Shown: positions 45,672 through 58,099, counted from the stretch's first letter. The stretch is 64,000 nucleotides of DNA from Pirellulales bacterium (GCA_022448345.1 JAKVCB010000004.1:33871-97870); one strand, 5' to 3'. The notes: a model not told the origin generated them from the sequence alone. Numbers and translations are program-made.

Positions 45672-45707
45672 CACGCTTGGCTCATCCAACACGCTTGGCT
45701 CATCCAA
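45672..45707 (-). repeat. Tandem 18-bp duplication upstream of rpsL
   Basis: CACGCTTGGCTCATCCAA occurs twice in tandem (45672-45689 and 45690-45707), 36 nt upstream of the rpsL start in the rpoC-rpsL gap. The copies are identical. Confidence 0.92.
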
Positions 45708-45808
45708 TGGGACAGGCATTAACAGGCAAAAATCGTTGGAACCCTTCAGCTTAGCGGCTTGACACTGGCTGTCAACCGCGAGCCACAGGATACGCTGCTT
45801 GCGGGAAT

Positions 45809-48800
45809 CTACTCGGTTGCGGGTCCCGCCGAATCTTCTCCTTCTCCTAGTAGTACATCGAGGCTCGTTGGAGCGGCTGGGATCGGATGCTCCGGAGCAG
45901 CGGGGGCCGATTCGCCATTGGAACCGTCCGCCGAGGGTGTTGCCGTCTCGAGCAATGGGAACGACCGCTCCAGGACCCGCTCTTTTTCAGCGGCCAGCGC
46001 TTCCAGGGCTTCAGGTCGAATACGAACTTCCGATTCATGGGTCGAGCGAAAGCCGGTGCCAGCTGGAATCAGGTGGCCAAGGATCACATTCTCCTTCAAG
46101 CCAACCAACCGGTCTGTTTTTCCACTGAGCGCTGCTTCCGTCAGCACCTTGGTAGTCTCTTGGAAACTGGCCGCAGATATAAAGCTCTGGCTCTGAACCG
46201 AGGCCTTAGTAATTCCCAGCAACTGGGTTGTCGCACTGGCCATCTTCGGCTTGCTTCCCTTAACGAGTGTCCCACCATCTGCTTCGATCTGCGCATTGGC
46301 CTGATCCAAGACATCTTTGGGTATGAGCGATCCGACTTCATAAGCGCCATCACCTTGCTCCGCTACTTTGAGACATTTTGAGATCTCGTCGTTGGCTACG
46401 CGGAACTCAAGCTTGTCCAGGACGCTGCCAGGTAACAAGCTGGTATCGCCGGGGCTTTCGATGTGAACCTTTCGCAGCATTTGCGAAACGATAATTTCGA
46501 TATGCTTGTCGTTGATTTCAACCCGCTGGCTACGATAGACATTTTGGATCTCTCGGGTGAGATACTGTTGCACAGCTTCTTCGCCACTAATCCGCAAGAT
46601 ATCGTGTGGGACCAAGGGTCCATCCACGAGCGAATCGCCAGCTCGCACCGTATCACCTGAGTGGACTCGCAAGTGCTTGTTATGGGTCACCAAGTGTTCA
46701 CGCTCGATGCCACTTTCACTGCGAACGATGATAGACCGCTTGCCGCGTTTCTTTTCAGCTTGAATTTCAACAACCCCGTCAATTTCGGCAATCACAGCTG
46801 GATCTTTTGGCTTACGTGCTTCAAAGATTTCAGTGACGCGGGGCAAACCACCGGTAATATCCTGAGTCCCGGAAGCCTCGCGTGGCGTTTTCGCAACGAG
46901 TGTTCCCGGAGAAATAAGATCCCCCTCGCGAACCTCAATGTGAGCCCGCTCAGGCATGTAGTAGAAGTCGAGGATTTTTCCATCCTTGGGGTCTTCAACC
47001 ACAATTTGCGGATGCATATCTCCCTTGTGTTCGGTAATAACAAAGCGCTGTCCACCGCTGGGATCCTGCTCAGTCCGCATCGTTTCATCCTCAACGAGGT
47101 CCTCGAAACGAATCTTTCCACCAGTTTCGGCAAGAATCGGAACACTATGTGGATCCCACTCACAAATAACATCGCCTTCCTTAATCAGCGTATTTTCTTC
47201 ATGCTGAATGACCGCACCGGTTGGAACCTCATACTTTTCAACCTCGCGACCTTTGTCATCCACGAGCGCGACTTCACCATTGCGGGTCAGCACAATGCGC
47301 TCACCCGCATCGTTGACGACCACTTTCAATTTCGTGTACTTGACGATTCCAGCCTTGGTTGCCTTGATATCGCTCTTCTCGACCTCACCGGTTGCAACAC
47401 CACCGATATGGAAAGTCCGCATCGTCAACTGGGTGCCCGGCTCACCAATACTTTGGGCAGCAATAATACCGACCGCCATTCCTTCTTCCACCAGCGATCC
47501 GGTCGACAGGTCCATGCCATAGCAGCGGCGGCATATACCGAGGGACGCATCGCACGTCATTGGGCTGCGAACCTGGATTTTTTCCAGGCCCAATTGCTCG
47601 ATCTTGCGGGCAATATCTGCCGTGATCAGCTCATTTTCGCTGAGGATCACTTCGTCGGTAATTGGATTCACAATGTTAGCACGACCAATCCGACCTCGAA
47701 TGGACTCGGCGAGACCCACCTCCACTTTTTCACCGCGGTAAATGATACCCTTGGTGATACCTTGCGTGGTGCCACAGTCGTCGGTGGTAATCACCACGTT
47801 CTGGGCAACATCTGCCAATTTACGGGTCAAGTATCCTGAATCGGCTGTCTTGAGAGCCGTATCGGCCAAGCCTTTTCGCGCACCGTGGGTCGAGCTAAAG
47901 TACTCGAGCACGGTAAGACCCTCCCGGAAATTCGCCTTAATGGGCGTTTCGATAATTTTTCCGGAGGGCTTCGCCATCAGCCCACGCATTCCGCCAAGCT
48001 GCCGCATCTGCTCAACACCGCCACGGGCACCAGAATGGGCCATTAGAAAAATCGGGTTGACGTAACCGCCATGACGGAAATCGGTCTCCAGGGCACTCAT
48101 CATTTCGGTGGTAATTTCTTCGCGGGCGTGAGTCCAGGCATCCAGCACCTGATTGTAGCGCTCGCCCTCGGTGATGATTCCGCGGTGGTATAGCTTGTTT
48201 CGCTTAAGTACTTCCTTTTCCGCCTGGGCGATGATCTTGCCTTTTGTGGCCGGAGTCACCAGGTCATCGGTAGCGAACGACAGGCCGCTGCGCGTTGCAG
48301 CGTTAAAACCAAGCTGATTCATATCGTCCAGCAATAAAATCGTCTTGCTCCTGCCCAGGAACTCGTAGCAGTCACTAATGACCCGGGCAAGTGAACTGGA
48401 ACGAAGTGGCATATTGTAAAATGGCATGCCCTCCGGCAGCATGTTGTTGAACACGACACGACCAATGGTTGTCTCGATTCGCTGGCCAAAGGCATCTGGA
48501 TTGCCAATTTCTTCGTGCAAACACTGAGTTGTCGGCAAGCGGACTTCAATCTTGGAGTGCGTACCAACCTTGCCCGCCGAATAGGCCATCAACGCCTCTT
48601 GAACCGAGGAAAATTTCATGCCGTCTTCCGGCGTTTCTGGCACCTCCATCGTGATGTAATAGCAACCCATAACGACATCTTGCGACGGGCTGATGATTGG
48701 GGCGCCATTAGCAGGGCTGAAGATATTATGCGTACTCATCATCAGCGTATGCGCTTCGACCTGGGCCTCAATGGAAAGCGGCAAGTGAACCGCCATCTGA

Positions 48801-50188
48801 TCCCCGTCAAAGTCGGCATTAAAACCTCTGCAGACGAGCGGGTGCAGCCGGATCGCATTGCCTTCGACGAGGGTTGGCTCAAAGGCCTGAATGCCCATTC
48901 GATGCAAAGTGGGTGCCCGGTTTAATAACACCGGGTGATTAGTGATGACCTCTTCGAGAATATCCCACACCTCTTCATCCTTGCGCTCCAGCATTTTTTT
49001 TGCGCTCTTGATGGTATCGGCGTGACCCAGTTCCTTGAGTCTCCGAATAATAAAAGGCTGGTAAAGTTCCAGTGCGATTTTCTTCGGCAAACCACACTGG
49101 TGTAGTCGCAATGTGGGGCCCACCACAATGACACTGCGGGCTGAGTAATCAACGCGCTTGCCGAGAAGATTTTCGCGGAAACGACCCTGCTTGCCCTTGA
49201 TCATGTCGGTTAATGACTTGAGTGGGCGGTTGGAAGATCCCAAAACAGGCCGCTTACAGCGATTATTATCGAACAGGGCATCTACGGACTGCTGAAGCAT
49301 CCGCTTCTCGTTGCGAATGATGACCTCAGGCGCATTGAGGTCCACCAATTTCTTGAGCCGGTTATTGCGATTGATGATGCGGCGATAAAGGTCATTAAGA
49401 TCACTCGTGGCAAAATTACCGCTGTCGAGCAGAACCAATGGGCGCAAATCGGGAGGAATTACCGGAACCACGTCCAGCACCATCCACTCTGGCTTGTTGT
49501 CCGAGTCACGGATCGATTCAACTGTCTTCAGGCGACCGATGAGATCTTTCGCCTTTTGTTTTGATCCCGTCTCCCGAAGATCCTGACGGAGCGAATCCGA
49601 AAGGGTTACCAAATCGAGTTGACCCAGTAGTTTGCGAATGGCATCGGCACCCATATCCGCTTCAAACGACCCGTCACCAAACTGTTCTCGCTTGGCCCGG
49701 TACTCTTCCTCGGTCAAGAGTTGTTGTGGTTTAAGATCGGTGTCGCCAGGATCAATGACCACGTAGTCTTGAAAATAAATCACTTTCTCAAGACTGGTCG
49801 TTTTCATGGCCAACAGGCTTCCAAGCCGGCTCGGCATTGCCTTGAAAAACCAGATGTGCACGATCGGGGCAGCCAGTTCGATGTGTCCCATCCGCTTGCG
49901 GCGGACACGACTATGGGTCACCTTCACACCACATCGGTCACAAATCATCCCCTTGTATTTCATGCCGCGATATTTGCCGCACGCACATTCCCAGTCTTTC
50001 TCCGGTCCGAAAATCCGCTCGCAAAACAAACCGTCCTTTTCTGGACGATAGGTACGGTAGTTGATCGTCTCAGGCTTTTTGACTTCACCGAATGACCAAC
50101 TGCGAATATCGTGAGGCCTGGCCAGGCTGATTTTCACAGAGGCATAGTCGTTGATGCGGTCAAAACTGGCAGTTTCCAGTAGGCTCAT
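45809..50188 (-). CDS. rpoC: RNA polymerase beta' subunit
   Basis: A 1459-residue catalytic subunit. The N-terminal zinc ribbon ([20 protein letters not shown]), the active-site [14 protein letters not shown] and the second zinc site ([13 protein letters not shown]) are present. The start [18 protein letters not shown] was chosen with an AGGAG site upstream; the frame is open further up. The C-terminus ends in an Ala/Pro/Glu-rich tail. It follows rpoB by 110 nt. Confidence 0.97.
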   Translation of the reverse strand: MSLLETASFDRINDYASVKISLARPHDIRSWSFGEVKKPETINYRTYRPEKDGLFCERIFGPEKDWECACGKYRGMKYKGMICDRCGVKVTHSRVRRKRMGHIELAAPIVHIWFFKAMPSRLGSLLAMKTTSLEKVIYFQDYVVIDPGDTDLKPQQLLTEEEYRAKREQFGDGSFEADMGADAIRKLLGQLDLVTLSDSLRQDLRETGSKQKAKDLIGRLKTVESIRDSDNKPEWMVLDVVPVIPPDLRPLVLLDSGNFATSDLNDLYRRIINRNNRLKKLVDLNAPEVIIRNEKRMLQQSVDALFDNNRCKRPVLGSSNRPLKSLTDMIKGKQGRFRENLLGKRVDYSARSVIVVGPTLRLHQCGLPKKIALELYQPFIIRRLKELGHADTIKSAKKMLERKDEEVWDILEEVITNHPVLLNRAPTLHRMGIQAFEPTLVEGNAIRLHPLVCRGFNADFDGDQMAVHLPLSIEAQVEAHTLMMSTHNIFSPANGAPIISPSQDVVMGCYYITMEVPETPEDGMKFSSVQEALMAYSAGKVGTHSKIEVRLPTTQCLHEEIGNPDAFGQRIETTIGRVVFNNMLPEGMPFYNMPLRSSSLARVISDCYEFLGRSKTILLLDDMNQLGFNAATRSGLSFATDDLVTPATKGKIIAQAEKEVLKRNKLYHRGIITEGERYNQVLDAWTHAREEITTEMMSALETDFRHGGYVNPIFLMAHSGARGGVEQMRQLGGMRGLMAKPSGKIIETPIKANFREGLTVLEYFSSTHGARKGLADTALKTADSGYLTRKLADVAQNVVITTDDCGTTQGITKGIIYRGEKVEVGLAESIRGRIGRANIVNPITDEVILSENELITADIARKIEQLGLEKIQVRSPMTCDASLGICRRCYGMDLSTGSLVEEGMAVGIIAAQSIGEPGTQLTMRTFHIGGVATGEVEKSDIKATKAGIVKYTKLKVVVNDAGERIVLTRNGEVALVDDKGREVEKYEVPTGAVIQHEENTLIKEGDVICEWDPHSVPILAETGGKIRFEDLVEDETMRTEQDPSGGQRFVITEHKGDMHPQIVVEDPKDGKILDFYYMPERAHIEVREGDLISPGTLVAKTPREASGTQDITGGLPRVTEIFEARKPKDPAVIAEIDGVVEIQAEKKRGKRSIIVRSESGIEREHLVTHNKHLRVHSGDTVRAGDSLVDGPLVPHDILRISGEEAVQQYLTREIQNVYRSQRVEINDKHIEIIVSQMLRKVHIESPGDTSLLPGSVLDKLEFRVANDEISKCLKVAEQGDGAYEVGSLIPKDVLDQANAQIEADGGTLVKGSKPKMASATTQLLGITKASVQSQSFISAASFQETTKVLTEAALSGKTDRLVGLKENVILGHLIPAGTGFRSTHESEVRIRPEALEALAAEKERVLERSFPLLETATPSADGSNGESAPAAPEHPIPAAPTSLDVLLGEGEDSAGPATE

Positions 50189-50298
50189 GACTTTCTCCTG
50201 TTGGGAGCGTAACGCCCATGGGATAAAGGTATGTCGCTTCAAGGCCCAGGTTGGCTATACCAACTCCCAGACCAACAACTTACCCACTTTGGTCACTC

Positions 50299-53200
50299 TT
50301 AAATCCGTCGCTTTTCCAATTGCATATTCAACCCCAGACCGCGAATCTCGTTGGTCAACACATCGAAGCTGGCTGGTGTCCCCGCTTCGAGCGTGTTCTC
50401 GCCCTTGACCATGGATTCATAAATCTTTGTGCGACCTTCTACATCGTCGCTCTTGACGGTCAATAACTCCTGCAAGATGTATGCAGCGCCATAGGCTTCC
50501 AACGCCCAAACTTCCATCTCACCAAACCGCTGGCCACCAAATCTCGCTTTACCACCCAGCGGCTGCTGGGTAATGAGCGAATAGGGACCCGTACTTCGGG
50601 CATGCACCTTGTCGTCCACCAAATGGTGCAGTTTCAACATGTAAATGTAGCCGACGGTTGTTTCCTGCTCGAAGGGATCACCCGTACGACCATCGATCAG
50701 CCGTGTCTTCCCATGCTTCGGCAATCCCGCAGTCTCCAGCGCCCCATTGATGTCTTCCTCACTCGCACCGTCAAAGACAGGCGTGACCGAACGAAAACCG
50801 AGTTTTGCACCAGCCCATCCCAGGTGGGTTTCCAAAATCTGACCGACGTTCATTCGGCTAGGAACCCCGAGCGGGTTGAGCATAATCTGCACTGGCGTAC
50901 CATCCTCCAGGAACGGCATGTCTTCGACCGGCAAAATCTTTGAGATAACTCCCTTGTTGCCGTGACGACCTGCCATTTTGTCGCCGACCGAAATGACCCG
51001 CCTGGTGGCGATATAAACCTTCACCATTTGCAACACGCCGCTCCGCAATTCGTCACCCCGCTTCATCGAATTCAGCTTGCGGTCGCGGGCGTCTATGGCT
51101 TCCTCAACGTTGGGCCAAAGTTGGCGATAGATCTTTTCTACATCCTTCCTTCGTTGCGGACTGCGAATCTCAATCATGTCGTGCCTGAACCTGTTGGCCT
51201 GCTCTGCCACAAAGGCCAGATCCTGGTCATGCACCAGTGAATTGCCATCGTCGTCGGTCAGCTTTCGCTGGAGAATCCCCTCTATTTCGTTGACCAGTTC
51301 ACCGAACACGGTCGCAATCCGCTCGTTGCCTTCTTTTTCGGCAACTTTTAGCGATCGCTCGAAATCCTTCCGCTGGTCTTCCGTTAGGCTCATGCGGCGG
51401 CTAAATCGCTGGGTATCGATGACGATGCCCTCCACGCCCGAGGGAACTTCCAGCGAGTCATTTTTAACATCTTCGCCCGCCCGCCCGAAAATTGCGTGTA
51501 GTAGTTTCTCTTCCGGAGTCAGTTCCGTCTTACTCTTGGGCGAAACCTTGCCGACAAGGACATCGCCTGGCCGGACATAGGTACCGACCTGCACAACGCC
51601 ATTTTCGTCGAGATTCCGGAGCATCTTTTCGCTGACATTGGGGATATCACGCGTAAACTCCTCCCGACCGAGCTTGGTTTCGCGTATTTCGACGTCAAAT
51701 TCTTCGATGTGAATCGACGTGTAGGTATCATTTTTCACCAACTCTTCGCTGATGATGATGGCATCTTCAAAGTTGTAGCCCTGCCAGGACATGAAGGCCA
51801 CCAGCACGTTTCGTCCAAGCGCCAATTCACCCTGATAGGTAGCAGCCCCGTCGGCGATTACATCCCCCGGCTCCACCTTGTCGCCAGGTTTAACAATCGG
51901 TTTCTGGTTCTGACAGGTTCGCTCGTTAAGACCGACAAATTTGCGAAGATGGTGGACTTCCGGACCGATTTCGATCCGATTGGCATCGACATAGGTTACC
52001 GTTCCGCGATGGCCTGCCCGAACCAACATGCCGGAGTGCTGGGCCACATCTTTCTCCAAACCAGTACCCACGATCGGTGGATCCGTTACCAACAGTGGCA
52101 CCGCTTGTCGCTGCATGTTCGAACCCATCAATGCACGGTTTGCATCGTCGTGCTCCAGGAACGGAATGAGCCCAGCCGAAACACCGATCATCTGGCTTGG
52201 TGCGACATCGATATATTCAATTTTCTCGACGGGCACGAGGACAAAGTCGCTGCGATACCGGGCAACGATCGTGTCTCCTTGAATCTTGTCGTTTTCCACC
52301 CATGCATCGGCAGAAGCGACCAACGCCTTCGATTCCTGATCGGCTCGCAACCAGACAACGTCTTTGGTCAAACGAGCGCCTTTCACCTTCCGATAGGGTG
52401 TGATTAAAAAGCCATACTCGTCCACCGAAGCATACATGGCCAGACTTGAAATGAGTCCGATATTCGTACCTTCGGGAGTTTCAATCGGACAAATCCGACC
52501 GTAGTGCGAAATATGAACATCACGAACTTCGAAGCCGGCCCGCTTTCGATTCAAACCGCCTGGTCCAAGTGCCGACAGGCGTCGTTCGTGTGTGAGCATC
52601 GAAAGAGGATTGGTCTGATCGACCACTTGCGAAAGTTCGCCTCGCCCAAAAAAGTACTCGATCGCCGCCGAGATACTTTTGGGATTAATCAGGCTTCGGG
52701 GAGTCATGTCCTCTACATCTTTCAGACTCATGCGCTCTTGGACCGTGCGCCGCAGCTTGAGAAAACCCTTTCGCATCTCGTCGCACGCCAATTCATCAAT
52801 AGTTCGCAGTCGCCGATTCCCCAAATGGTCAATGTCATCGACCATCACATCCGGATCGGCAATTACCAACTTCAGGAGATATTTCACCGAATGGATTAAA
52901 TCGTCCGGACGGAGAATCAACTCGCTCTCCGGCACTTCCGTACCGAGTTTTCGGTTGATCCGAAAACGGCCCACCCGGCCAAGCCGGTAACGGTTTGTGT
53001 CATAAAACTTCTCGTGAAAGAGCGCTCTCGCTTTTTCGAGCTGCGGGGGATTCCCGGGACGCAACCTTTGGTAAATTCTCAGCAGGGCTTCTTCGTGACT
53101 GCTCGTCGCATCGTCCGCCAGGGCATTCAACAACAGCGGCGCGCGAGGCACGTCCATAACCTCCACCTGCTTGACACCGCTGGTAGCAACCAACTCGGCA

Positions 53201-54009
53201 GTGTTTTTGGTGACCCGCTGCCCACATTCAATAAGAATCTCTCCGGCTCGGTCACTGCCAACGGGGTAGATAATATCCTCTACGGCAATTTTGCCTTCGA
53301 TCTTGGAGGCACTCCGGCCATCCACAATCTTCTCCTTACTCGTTTCGTAAAACGTGCGGAGAATATCGCTATCGAGTCCAAACTTGGGATCCATCGCCCG
53401 AAGCAAAGTGACCACCGAAAACTTGCCGCTCTGGTCGATACGAACGGTAATGCTGTCTTTCTTTGTCGTATTGATTTCGATCCAACTGCCGCGTTCCGGA
53501 ATCACTCGGCAACTATGCAAACGGCGCTCGCCTGCATCAACTTCTGACACAAAATCGATGCCTGGACTACGATGCAACTGGCTGACAACGACCCGCTCGG
53601 CACCATTAATAATAAACTCTCCGCCACCCAACATGATCGGCAGGTCGCCTAGATAAACCTCTTCTTCAACAGGCTCCTCCTTGTTGAGTCGCATCCAAAT
53701 CCGAAACGGACGACCGTAGGTAAGGCGCAATTGACGGCACTCATCGGGTTCATAACGTGGCTTACCAAGCTCGTACCGCAAATAGTCAAGCGTAAGCGTC
53801 TTGTCGTAACTCTCGATCGGAAAGATCTCTCGCAGCACGCCCTCGAGACCGCTGTCATTGCGTTTGTCCGAGGCCACCTCGTTCTGCAGAAAGTAGTCAT
53901 AGCTGGCTGTCTGAATCTGGGTGAGATCCGGAATCGCCAGCGACTCACGGCCACTGCCAAACTTCTTTATTTCTTGTGTATCCAATCGACGCTGGGCTGT
54001 TACGGCCAT
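50299..54009 (-). CDS. rpoB: RNA polymerase beta subunit
   Basis: A 1236-residue subunit. The rifampicin region ([40 protein letters not shown]) and the [14 protein letters not shown] segment are intact; the C-terminus has [20 protein letters not shown] and ends NMQLEKRRI. Length is slightly below the E. coli form (1342) because it lacks large lineage inserts. It is separated from rplL by 329 nt with a terminator-like hairpin. Confidence 0.97.
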   Translation of the reverse strand: MAVTAQRRLDTQEIKKFGSGRESLAIPDLTQIQTASYDYFLQNEVASDKRNDSGLEGVLREIFPIESYDKTLTLDYLRYELGKPRYEPDECRQLRLTYGRPFRIWMRLNKEEPVEEEVYLGDLPIMLGGGEFIINGAERVVVSQLHRSPGIDFVSEVDAGERRLHSCRVIPERGSWIEINTTKKDSITVRIDQSGKFSVVTLLRAMDPKFGLDSDILRTFYETSKEKIVDGRSASKIEGKIAVEDIIYPVGSDRAGEILIECGQRVTKNTAELVATSGVKQVEVMDVPRAPLLLNALADDATSSHEEALLRIYQRLRPGNPPQLEKARALFHEKFYDTNRYRLGRVGRFRINRKLGTEVPESELILRPDDLIHSVKYLLKLVIADPDVMVDDIDHLGNRRLRTIDELACDEMRKGFLKLRRTVQERMSLKDVEDMTPRSLINPKSISAAIEYFFGRGELSQVVDQTNPLSMLTHERRLSALGPGGLNRKRAGFEVRDVHISHYGRICPIETPEGTNIGLISSLAMYASVDEYGFLITPYRKVKGARLTKDVVWLRADQESKALVASADAWVENDKIQGDTIVARYRSDFVLVPVEKIEYIDVAPSQMIGVSAGLIPFLEHDDANRALMGSNMQRQAVPLLVTDPPIVGTGLEKDVAQHSGMLVRAGHRGTVTYVDANRIEIGPEVHHLRKFVGLNERTCQNQKPIVKPGDKVEPGDVIADGAATYQGELALGRNVLVAFMSWQGYNFEDAIIISEELVKNDTYTSIHIEEFDVEIRETKLGREEFTRDIPNVSEKMLRNLDENGVVQVGTYVRPGDVLVGKVSPKSKTELTPEEKLLHAIFGRAGEDVKNDSLEVPSGVEGIVIDTQRFSRRMSLTEDQRKDFERSLKVAEKEGNERIATVFGELVNEIEGILQRKLTDDDGNSLVHDQDLAFVAEQANRFRHDMIEIRSPQRRKDVEKIYRQLWPNVEEAIDARDRKLNSMKRGDELRSGVLQMVKVYIATRRVISVGDKMAGRHGNKGVISKILPVEDMPFLEDGTPVQIMLNPLGVPSRMNVGQILETHLGWAGAKLGFRSVTPVFDGASEEDINGALETAGLPKHGKTRLIDGRTGDPFEQETTVGYIYMLKLHHLVDDKVHARSTGPYSLITQQPLGGKARFGGQRFGEMEVWALEAYGAAYILQELLTVKSDDVEGRTKIYESMVKGENTLEAGTPASFDVLTNEIRGLGLNMQLEKRRI

Positions 54010-54338
54010 AGGACCTTTTGCTCCCTAATTCAGGTGGAACACACTTCGACGCAAACAAACGGGCAGATCAAACCTGTAGCACAGTCCTGACCACCAACTG
54101 CCCCGTGAACAAATGACGCCCTTGGTTAGGCGGGCATAGCTATCCTGGTTGGCGACGCACGATAGACGCCGCGTATACCACCATCGCAATCCATCTAGCC
54201 AGGGTGCTAAAATTTCAAACGGATGGGTGGGGAAACTCATACATCTCGCATCGCGCCAAGGCGATGCACTACAAGACTGAGGCTCTCACAGGAAAACCCG
54301 TCGCGATCGCTGGTTGCGACGGGCAATGACTAACTCGA
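54010..54338. other. Intergenic region between rplL and rpoB
   Basis: No gene is seen in this 329-nt gap. It contains a hairpin close to rplL (listed separately) and could also hold a secondary promoter for rpoBC, as the gap is long, but I see no convincing -35/-10 pair. Confidence 0.5.
54291..54323 (-). terminator. Hairpin after rplL, possible attenuator before rpoBC
   Basis: CCCGTCGC (54297-54304) and GCGACGGG (54316-54323) form an 8-bp GC-rich stem with an 11-nt loop. On the minus strand it lies 15 nt after the rplL stop and is followed by TTTTCC. The short U-run suggests a partial terminator, like the attenuator between rplL and rpoB in E. coli that lowers polymerase mRNA relative to L7/L12. 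Confidence 0.65.
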
Positions 54339-54752
54339 CTACTTGATCGAGACGGTTGCACCCGCTTCCTCGAGTTCGCCTTTGAGTTTCTCTGCATCTT
54401 CCTTCGAAACACCTTCCTTGATTTTTCCAGGTGCACCTTCCACCAAATCCTTGGCTTCTTTCAGACCGAGGCTGGTTGCGGCACGAACTACCTTGATGAC
54501 GCCAATTTTCTTGTCGCCAAAAGACTCGAGGACGACATCGAATTCGGTTTGCTCGGCCGGTTCTCCACCATCACCATCACCACCGGCACCGGCTGCGACG
54601 ACCATCGTTCCACCGCCAGCGGCTGGTTCAATGCCATGCACGTCTTTCAAGTAATCACTCAGTTCTTTGGCCTCCATCAAGGTAAGGCCCACAATTTGGT
54701 CCCCTAAGGTTTTGGTACCCTCGGTGAATTCTGCGACTGCATCGGTTGCCAT
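54339..54752 (-). CDS. rplL: 50S ribosomal protein L7/L12
   Basis: A 137-residue stalk protein. The N-terminal dimerisation helix, an Ala/Gly-rich hinge ([18 protein letters not shown]) and the C-terminal domain ([20 protein letters not shown]) that recruits elongation factors are all present. The start [12 protein letters not shown] was chosen with a GAAAGGGA ribosome site. It follows rplJ by 202 nt. Confidence 0.96.
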   Translation of the reverse strand: MATDAVAEFTEGTKTLGDQIVGLTLMEAKELSDYLKDVHGIEPAAGGGTMVVAAGAGGDGDGGEPAEQTEFDVVLESFGDKKIGVIKVVRAATSLGLKEAKDLVEGAPGKIKEGVSKEDAEKLKGELEEAGATVSIK

Positions 54753-54954
54753 GACTGTTTTTCCCTTTCTCAACGTGTAGGGCGGAGCGGGACCCGCCAC
54801 TTGTAAAACTTGTGATCCTTTAGATTGGTTAACTGGATGGTCTCAAACCACCCCACCAACAAAACCCCGTACTGATTTGAACCCTTTCGGATGCTATTCA
54901 ATGACCAACAGGTTTTGCTAGCTATCCTCTGTGACTGACTGCTTAACTTCCAGG

Positions 54955-55479
54955 TCAACTTTCGTCGCCCTCTCCCTTTTGCTTGATCTGACTCGCCAAT
55001 TGACGTCCCGTTCCCAACAACTGGGCACTGAGAGTTGCGCCTGGACTCAAGATCTGTCCTAATAGCAGGCTTAGTTGTTCGGTGCGACTCGGCCACTTAC
55101 TGACAGCTTTGACGTCCTCTGCCGAGAGCGGCTTGCCATCCATCACGCCGCCTTTTGCAGACAACGGCTCAAATGCCTCGTCGTCAGCCAGCTTCGTGAT
55201 TTCTTTCGCCAGCGAGATAAGGTCTTCGCCACCCCAAACAACAGCACACGTACCGTCAATCCCCTCGAAGGCTGGCGCCAAAACGGTTCCTTCGGTTGCG
55301 CGACGGGCCAGACTGTTCTTGACTACCAGCAAACAGATATCTTTTTCTCGCAAGTGCTTCCGCAAAATAACGTTCTTGTTGTTCTCCAAACCAATGATAT
55401 CGACAAGCAACAAATCGGATACTCCCTCCAACCGCTGGCGCAAATCATCGGTGATCAACTCTTTGACGTATTTACTCAT
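54955..55479 (-). CDS. rplJ: 50S ribosomal protein L10
   Basis: A 174-residue stalk base protein. LLVVKNSLARRATEGTVLAP and GTCAVVWGGEDLISLAKEIT are typical. The helical C-terminus would bind L7/L12 dimers. The gap to rplL is long enough to hold an L10 leader-like structure, but none was identified. Confidence 0.95.
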   Translation of the reverse strand: MSKYVKELITDDLRQRLEGVSDLLLVDIIGLENNKNVILRKHLREKDICLLVVKNSLARRATEGTVLAPAFEGIDGTCAVVWGGEDLISLAKEITKLADDEAFEPLSAKGGVMDGKPLSAEDVKAVSKWPSRTEQLSLLLGQILSPGATLSAQLLGTGRQLASQIKQKGEGDES

Positions 55480-55549
55480 GGCTTCCGTCGATGGTCTGCG
55501 GCAAGCCGCTGTTGGCTTGCCCCTTTGTTGCTATCTTGTTCACGGCCGC

Positions 55550-56227
55550 TTACACGGCTAACCGCACACTCGGACTCATGGTTGCACTCAAGTAGGTTCC
55601 TCGGAAGTAAGTCCCTTTCACCGCAGCCGGCTTGAGAGAATCAATCTTATCGACGAACGCCTGGATATTTTCTGCTAGCTTGCCGGGTTCAAAACTGGCT
55701 TTGCCCACGACCGCGTGAATCACACCCGCTTTGTCATTGCGAAATTCGACTTTACCCGCCTTGTATTCCTGCACCGTCTTACCAACTTCCGGAGTCACCG
55801 TGCCGGCACGCGGCGACGGCATCAAACCCCGCGGGCCTAAAACGCGACCGAGTGGTCCTACCAGCTTCATCATGTCTGGAGCAGCTATACAAGCATCAAA
55901 CTCAGTCCAGCCGTCCTTAATCTTCTTGGCTAGATCGTCGTCTCCCACAAAGTCCGCACCTGCTTCTTTGGCTTCTTCAGCGGCCGGCCCTTTGGCAAAT
56001 ACAACGACTCGCTGCTGTTTGCCAATCCCATGTGGCAACACGATCGAACCTCGCACAATTTGATCGGCCTGCGTGTTGTCGATGCCCAACCGGATCGCAA
56101 TCTCGACCGTTTGATCAAACTTGGTTGCGTCGTAACTTTGCAACTTTGCCACCGCCTCGGCGAGAGGCAGCGACTCAGGCACAACCTTCGCCAGTGCCGC
56201 CCGGAGTCGTTTCGATTTCTTCGCCAT
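55550..56227 (-). CDS. rplA: 50S ribosomal protein L1
   Basis: A 225-residue L1, which forms the mobile stalk. [40 protein letters not shown] and [20 protein letters not shown] are canonical. In other bacteria L1 represses the rplKA mRNA. It follows rplK by 68 nt. Confidence 0.97.
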   Translation of the reverse strand: MAKKSKRLRAALAKVVPESLPLAEAVAKLQSYDATKFDQTVEIAIRLGIDNTQADQIVRGSIVLPHGIGKQQRVVVFAKGPAAEEAKEAGADFVGDDDLAKKIKDGWTEFDACIAAPDMMKLVGPLGRVLGPRGLMPSPRAGTVTPEVGKTVQEYKAGKVEFRNDKAGVIHAVVGKASFEPGKLAENIQAFVDKIDSLKPAAVKGTYFRGTYLSATMSPSVRLAV

Positions 56228-56295
56228 CTCTACTTACACCATGTTTAGTATGTCAACTTTGTCATGCTCAACGGAGTCCGCGATACGCTTGCCTG

Positions 56296-56721
56296 TTAAC
56301 CCTTTACTTCCAGGCCCATACTTCGGGCCGTACCAGCAATCATCAGTACGGCGTGATCGACATCACGTGCATTGAGATCAGCACTTTTTGTCTTTGCGAT
56401 TTCCTCAAGTTGAGCACGGGTCACCGTGCCCACTTTTTCTTTGTTTGGTACACCTGATCCCTTGGCGATGTTTGCTGCTTTTTTCAACAAAACAGCTGCC
56501 GGCGGGCTCTTCGTAATAAACTCAAATGTCCGGTCGCTGTAGACGGTGACCTCGACCGGAATCATCATGCCCCCGGCTTCCTTGGTCTTGTCGTTAAACT
56601 GCTGTACGAACTGGCCCAGATTGATACCGAACTTACCTAACGCAGTACCAACCGGCGGAGCAGGGGTTGCCTGCCCTCCAGGAATTTGAAATTTTGCGAT
56701 GCCCGCAAACTGTTTGGCCAT
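56296..56721 (-). CDS. rplK: 50S ribosomal protein L11
   Basis: A 141-residue L11 of the GTPase-associated centre. [20 protein letters not shown] and the C-terminal [20 protein letters not shown] are typical; the thiostrepton-site loop is normal. It follows nusG by 87 nt. Confidence 0.97.
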   Translation of the reverse strand: MAKQFAGIAKFQIPGGQATPAPPVGTALGKFGINLGQFVQQFNDKTKEAGGMMIPVEVTVYSDRTFEFITKSPPAAVLLKKAANIAKGSGVPNKEKVGTVTRAQLEEIAKTKSADLNARDVDHAVLMIAGTARSMGLEVKG

Positions 56722-56808
56722 AATTTCACCGCAATTGGCCCCCGGTTTTTAGCCCACTGCCAGAATCGCTTCTGACAGCTGTACACTCACCGATAACCAA
56801 TCGCCTCC

Positions 56809-57621
56809 TCACACAGATTCTACTTGCCAGTATTCCAATTCGACCGGCGTGCTGCGGCCGAAAATGTTGATCATTACGGTCACGCGACCACTTGCCCCGT
56901 CGATGGTTCCAACTTCGCCTTCGAAACTTTCGAAATTGCCCTCTTTGACCTTAACCTTATCACCTTCCTTAAACTTGATTGCCAGCTTAGGAGCTTCTTC
57001 TGTATCCGTTTCCTCGGTTTGCACCACCCGAGCTACCTCATGCGCCTGCATTGGTGTTGGCTTGCCAGCCGCGCCCGTGAAGTCACCGATGCCAGAAGTC
57101 TCGCGTACCGCAAACCAGGTATCGTCATTAATGTGCATATTCACGACGATGTAGCCGGGCCACAATTTGCGCTCCACAATTTTCTTCTTGCCGCCTTTAA
57201 ACTCCGTCACCTTTTCGGTCGGCACAATGACCTGGCCGAAATGCTGATCGAGGCCCTCGATGGCAATTTTCCGCTGTAGCGCTTCGGCAATGGACCGCTC
57301 CCGATTGCTCTGCACTTTGAGGATATACCAATCCATCGTGATTGGTTCCTCCGTTTCCGCCGCCAATCCGCTCTCGTCAGACACCACATCGGTATTGGCC
57401 GAGTCGACTTCGGGCGCAACTTCGCCAGATCCAGTTTCGGCGACATTTCCCGCCTCTGGGGCATCGGCCTCAAAATTACCTGCACCATCTGCGGCACTAT
57501 CAGCAACGACTGAAGCACCTCCCTCGAGAGCCTGCGATCCGGTTTCGACTGCAACCGGGTCGGGGCGCAACGACTGAGCAGCCTTTTCGTTGTCTGCCAA
57601 GTTGTGAGGCTCTTCATTCAT
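56809..57621 (-). CDS. nusG: Transcription antitermination factor NusG, N-terminally extended
   Basis: A 270-residue NusG. The NGN domain begins at about residue 96 (MDWYILKVQSNRERSIAEAL) and the KOW domain is at the C-terminus (FKEGDKVKVKEGNFESFEGE, GRSTPVELEYWQVESV). Before it are about 95 residues, strongly acidic and rich in Ala, Glu, Asp and Gly, likely disordered. A start at the internal Met96 is possible but the extension has normal coding character. It couples polymerase to ribosome or Rho and follows secE by 79 nt. Confidence 0.93.
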   Translation of the reverse strand: MNEEPHNLADNEKAAQSLRPDPVAVETGSQALEGGASVVADSAADGAGNFEADAPEAGNVAETGSGEVAPEVDSANTDVVSDESGLAAETEEPITMDWYILKVQSNRERSIAEALQRKIAIEGLDQHFGQVIVPTEKVTEFKGGKKKIVERKLWPGYIVVNMHINDDTWFAVRETSGIGDFTGAAGKPTPMQAHEVARVVQTEETDTEEAPKLAIKFKEGDKVKVKEGNFESFEGEVGTIDGASGRVTVMINIFGRSTPVELEYWQVESV

Positions 57622-57700
57622 AGATATTCAATGTCTCAATCCCAAAATGGCCTGAAGCGACTAGGCCGAAACAAACGGGGCCGACCGTGCTGATTCAGCC

Positions 57701-58099
57701 TCATTGCAATAGCCAGCCAAACACACCTTTCCATATGAGATCATAAAAGTACAAGAGAGCCGCCAATAAAAATATGACTGCCATGACCACAAGTGAAGCA
57801 CGAATCAACTCCCCTTGCTTAGGCCATGTAACCTTGTTCATTTCGCCCTCTACGGAGATCAGAAAATCAGCAAACTTAGGCAACTGAACCAGCCGAAAAA
57901 TGATCCACCAACCGAGAACCAACACCCCTAGGGGGACGACATATCCCAATTGTCTATCTGCATCCGCCCGACCTTCGAGCCACACATTAAGCCTCCAGGC
58001 ACCCAGCGCAACGATGACCGCGAGGACGGCAAAAGTCACCTGCCGAGCAAAACGACCTTGACTACGCTTGTATAAGTTGAGCCGAAACAACTCGGCCAT
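57701..58099 (-). CDS. secE: Preprotein translocase subunit SecE
   Basis: A 132-residue membrane protein, a clamp for SecY. After a polar start (MAELFRLNLYKRSQG) there are two hydrophobic segments (about residues 18-38 and 55-75) and the conserved core EGEMNKVTWPKQGELIRASL followed by the last helix. The three-helix layout resembles E. coli SecE. It lies between tRNA-Trp and nusG, its usual place. Confidence 0.92.
   Translation of the reverse strand: MAELFRLNLYKRSQGRFARQVTFAVLAVIVALGAWRLNVWLEGRADADRQLGYVVPLGVLVLGWWIIFRLVQLPKFADFLISVEGEMNKVTWPKQGELIRASLVVMAVIFLLAALLYFYDLIWKGVFGWLLQ

Noticed and set aside
46661-47839. Long open frame on the plus strand (392 codons) opposite rpoC
   Set aside because: It lies wholly inside rpoC, which has full-length conserved sequence. 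The antisense protein has no family look or ribosome site.
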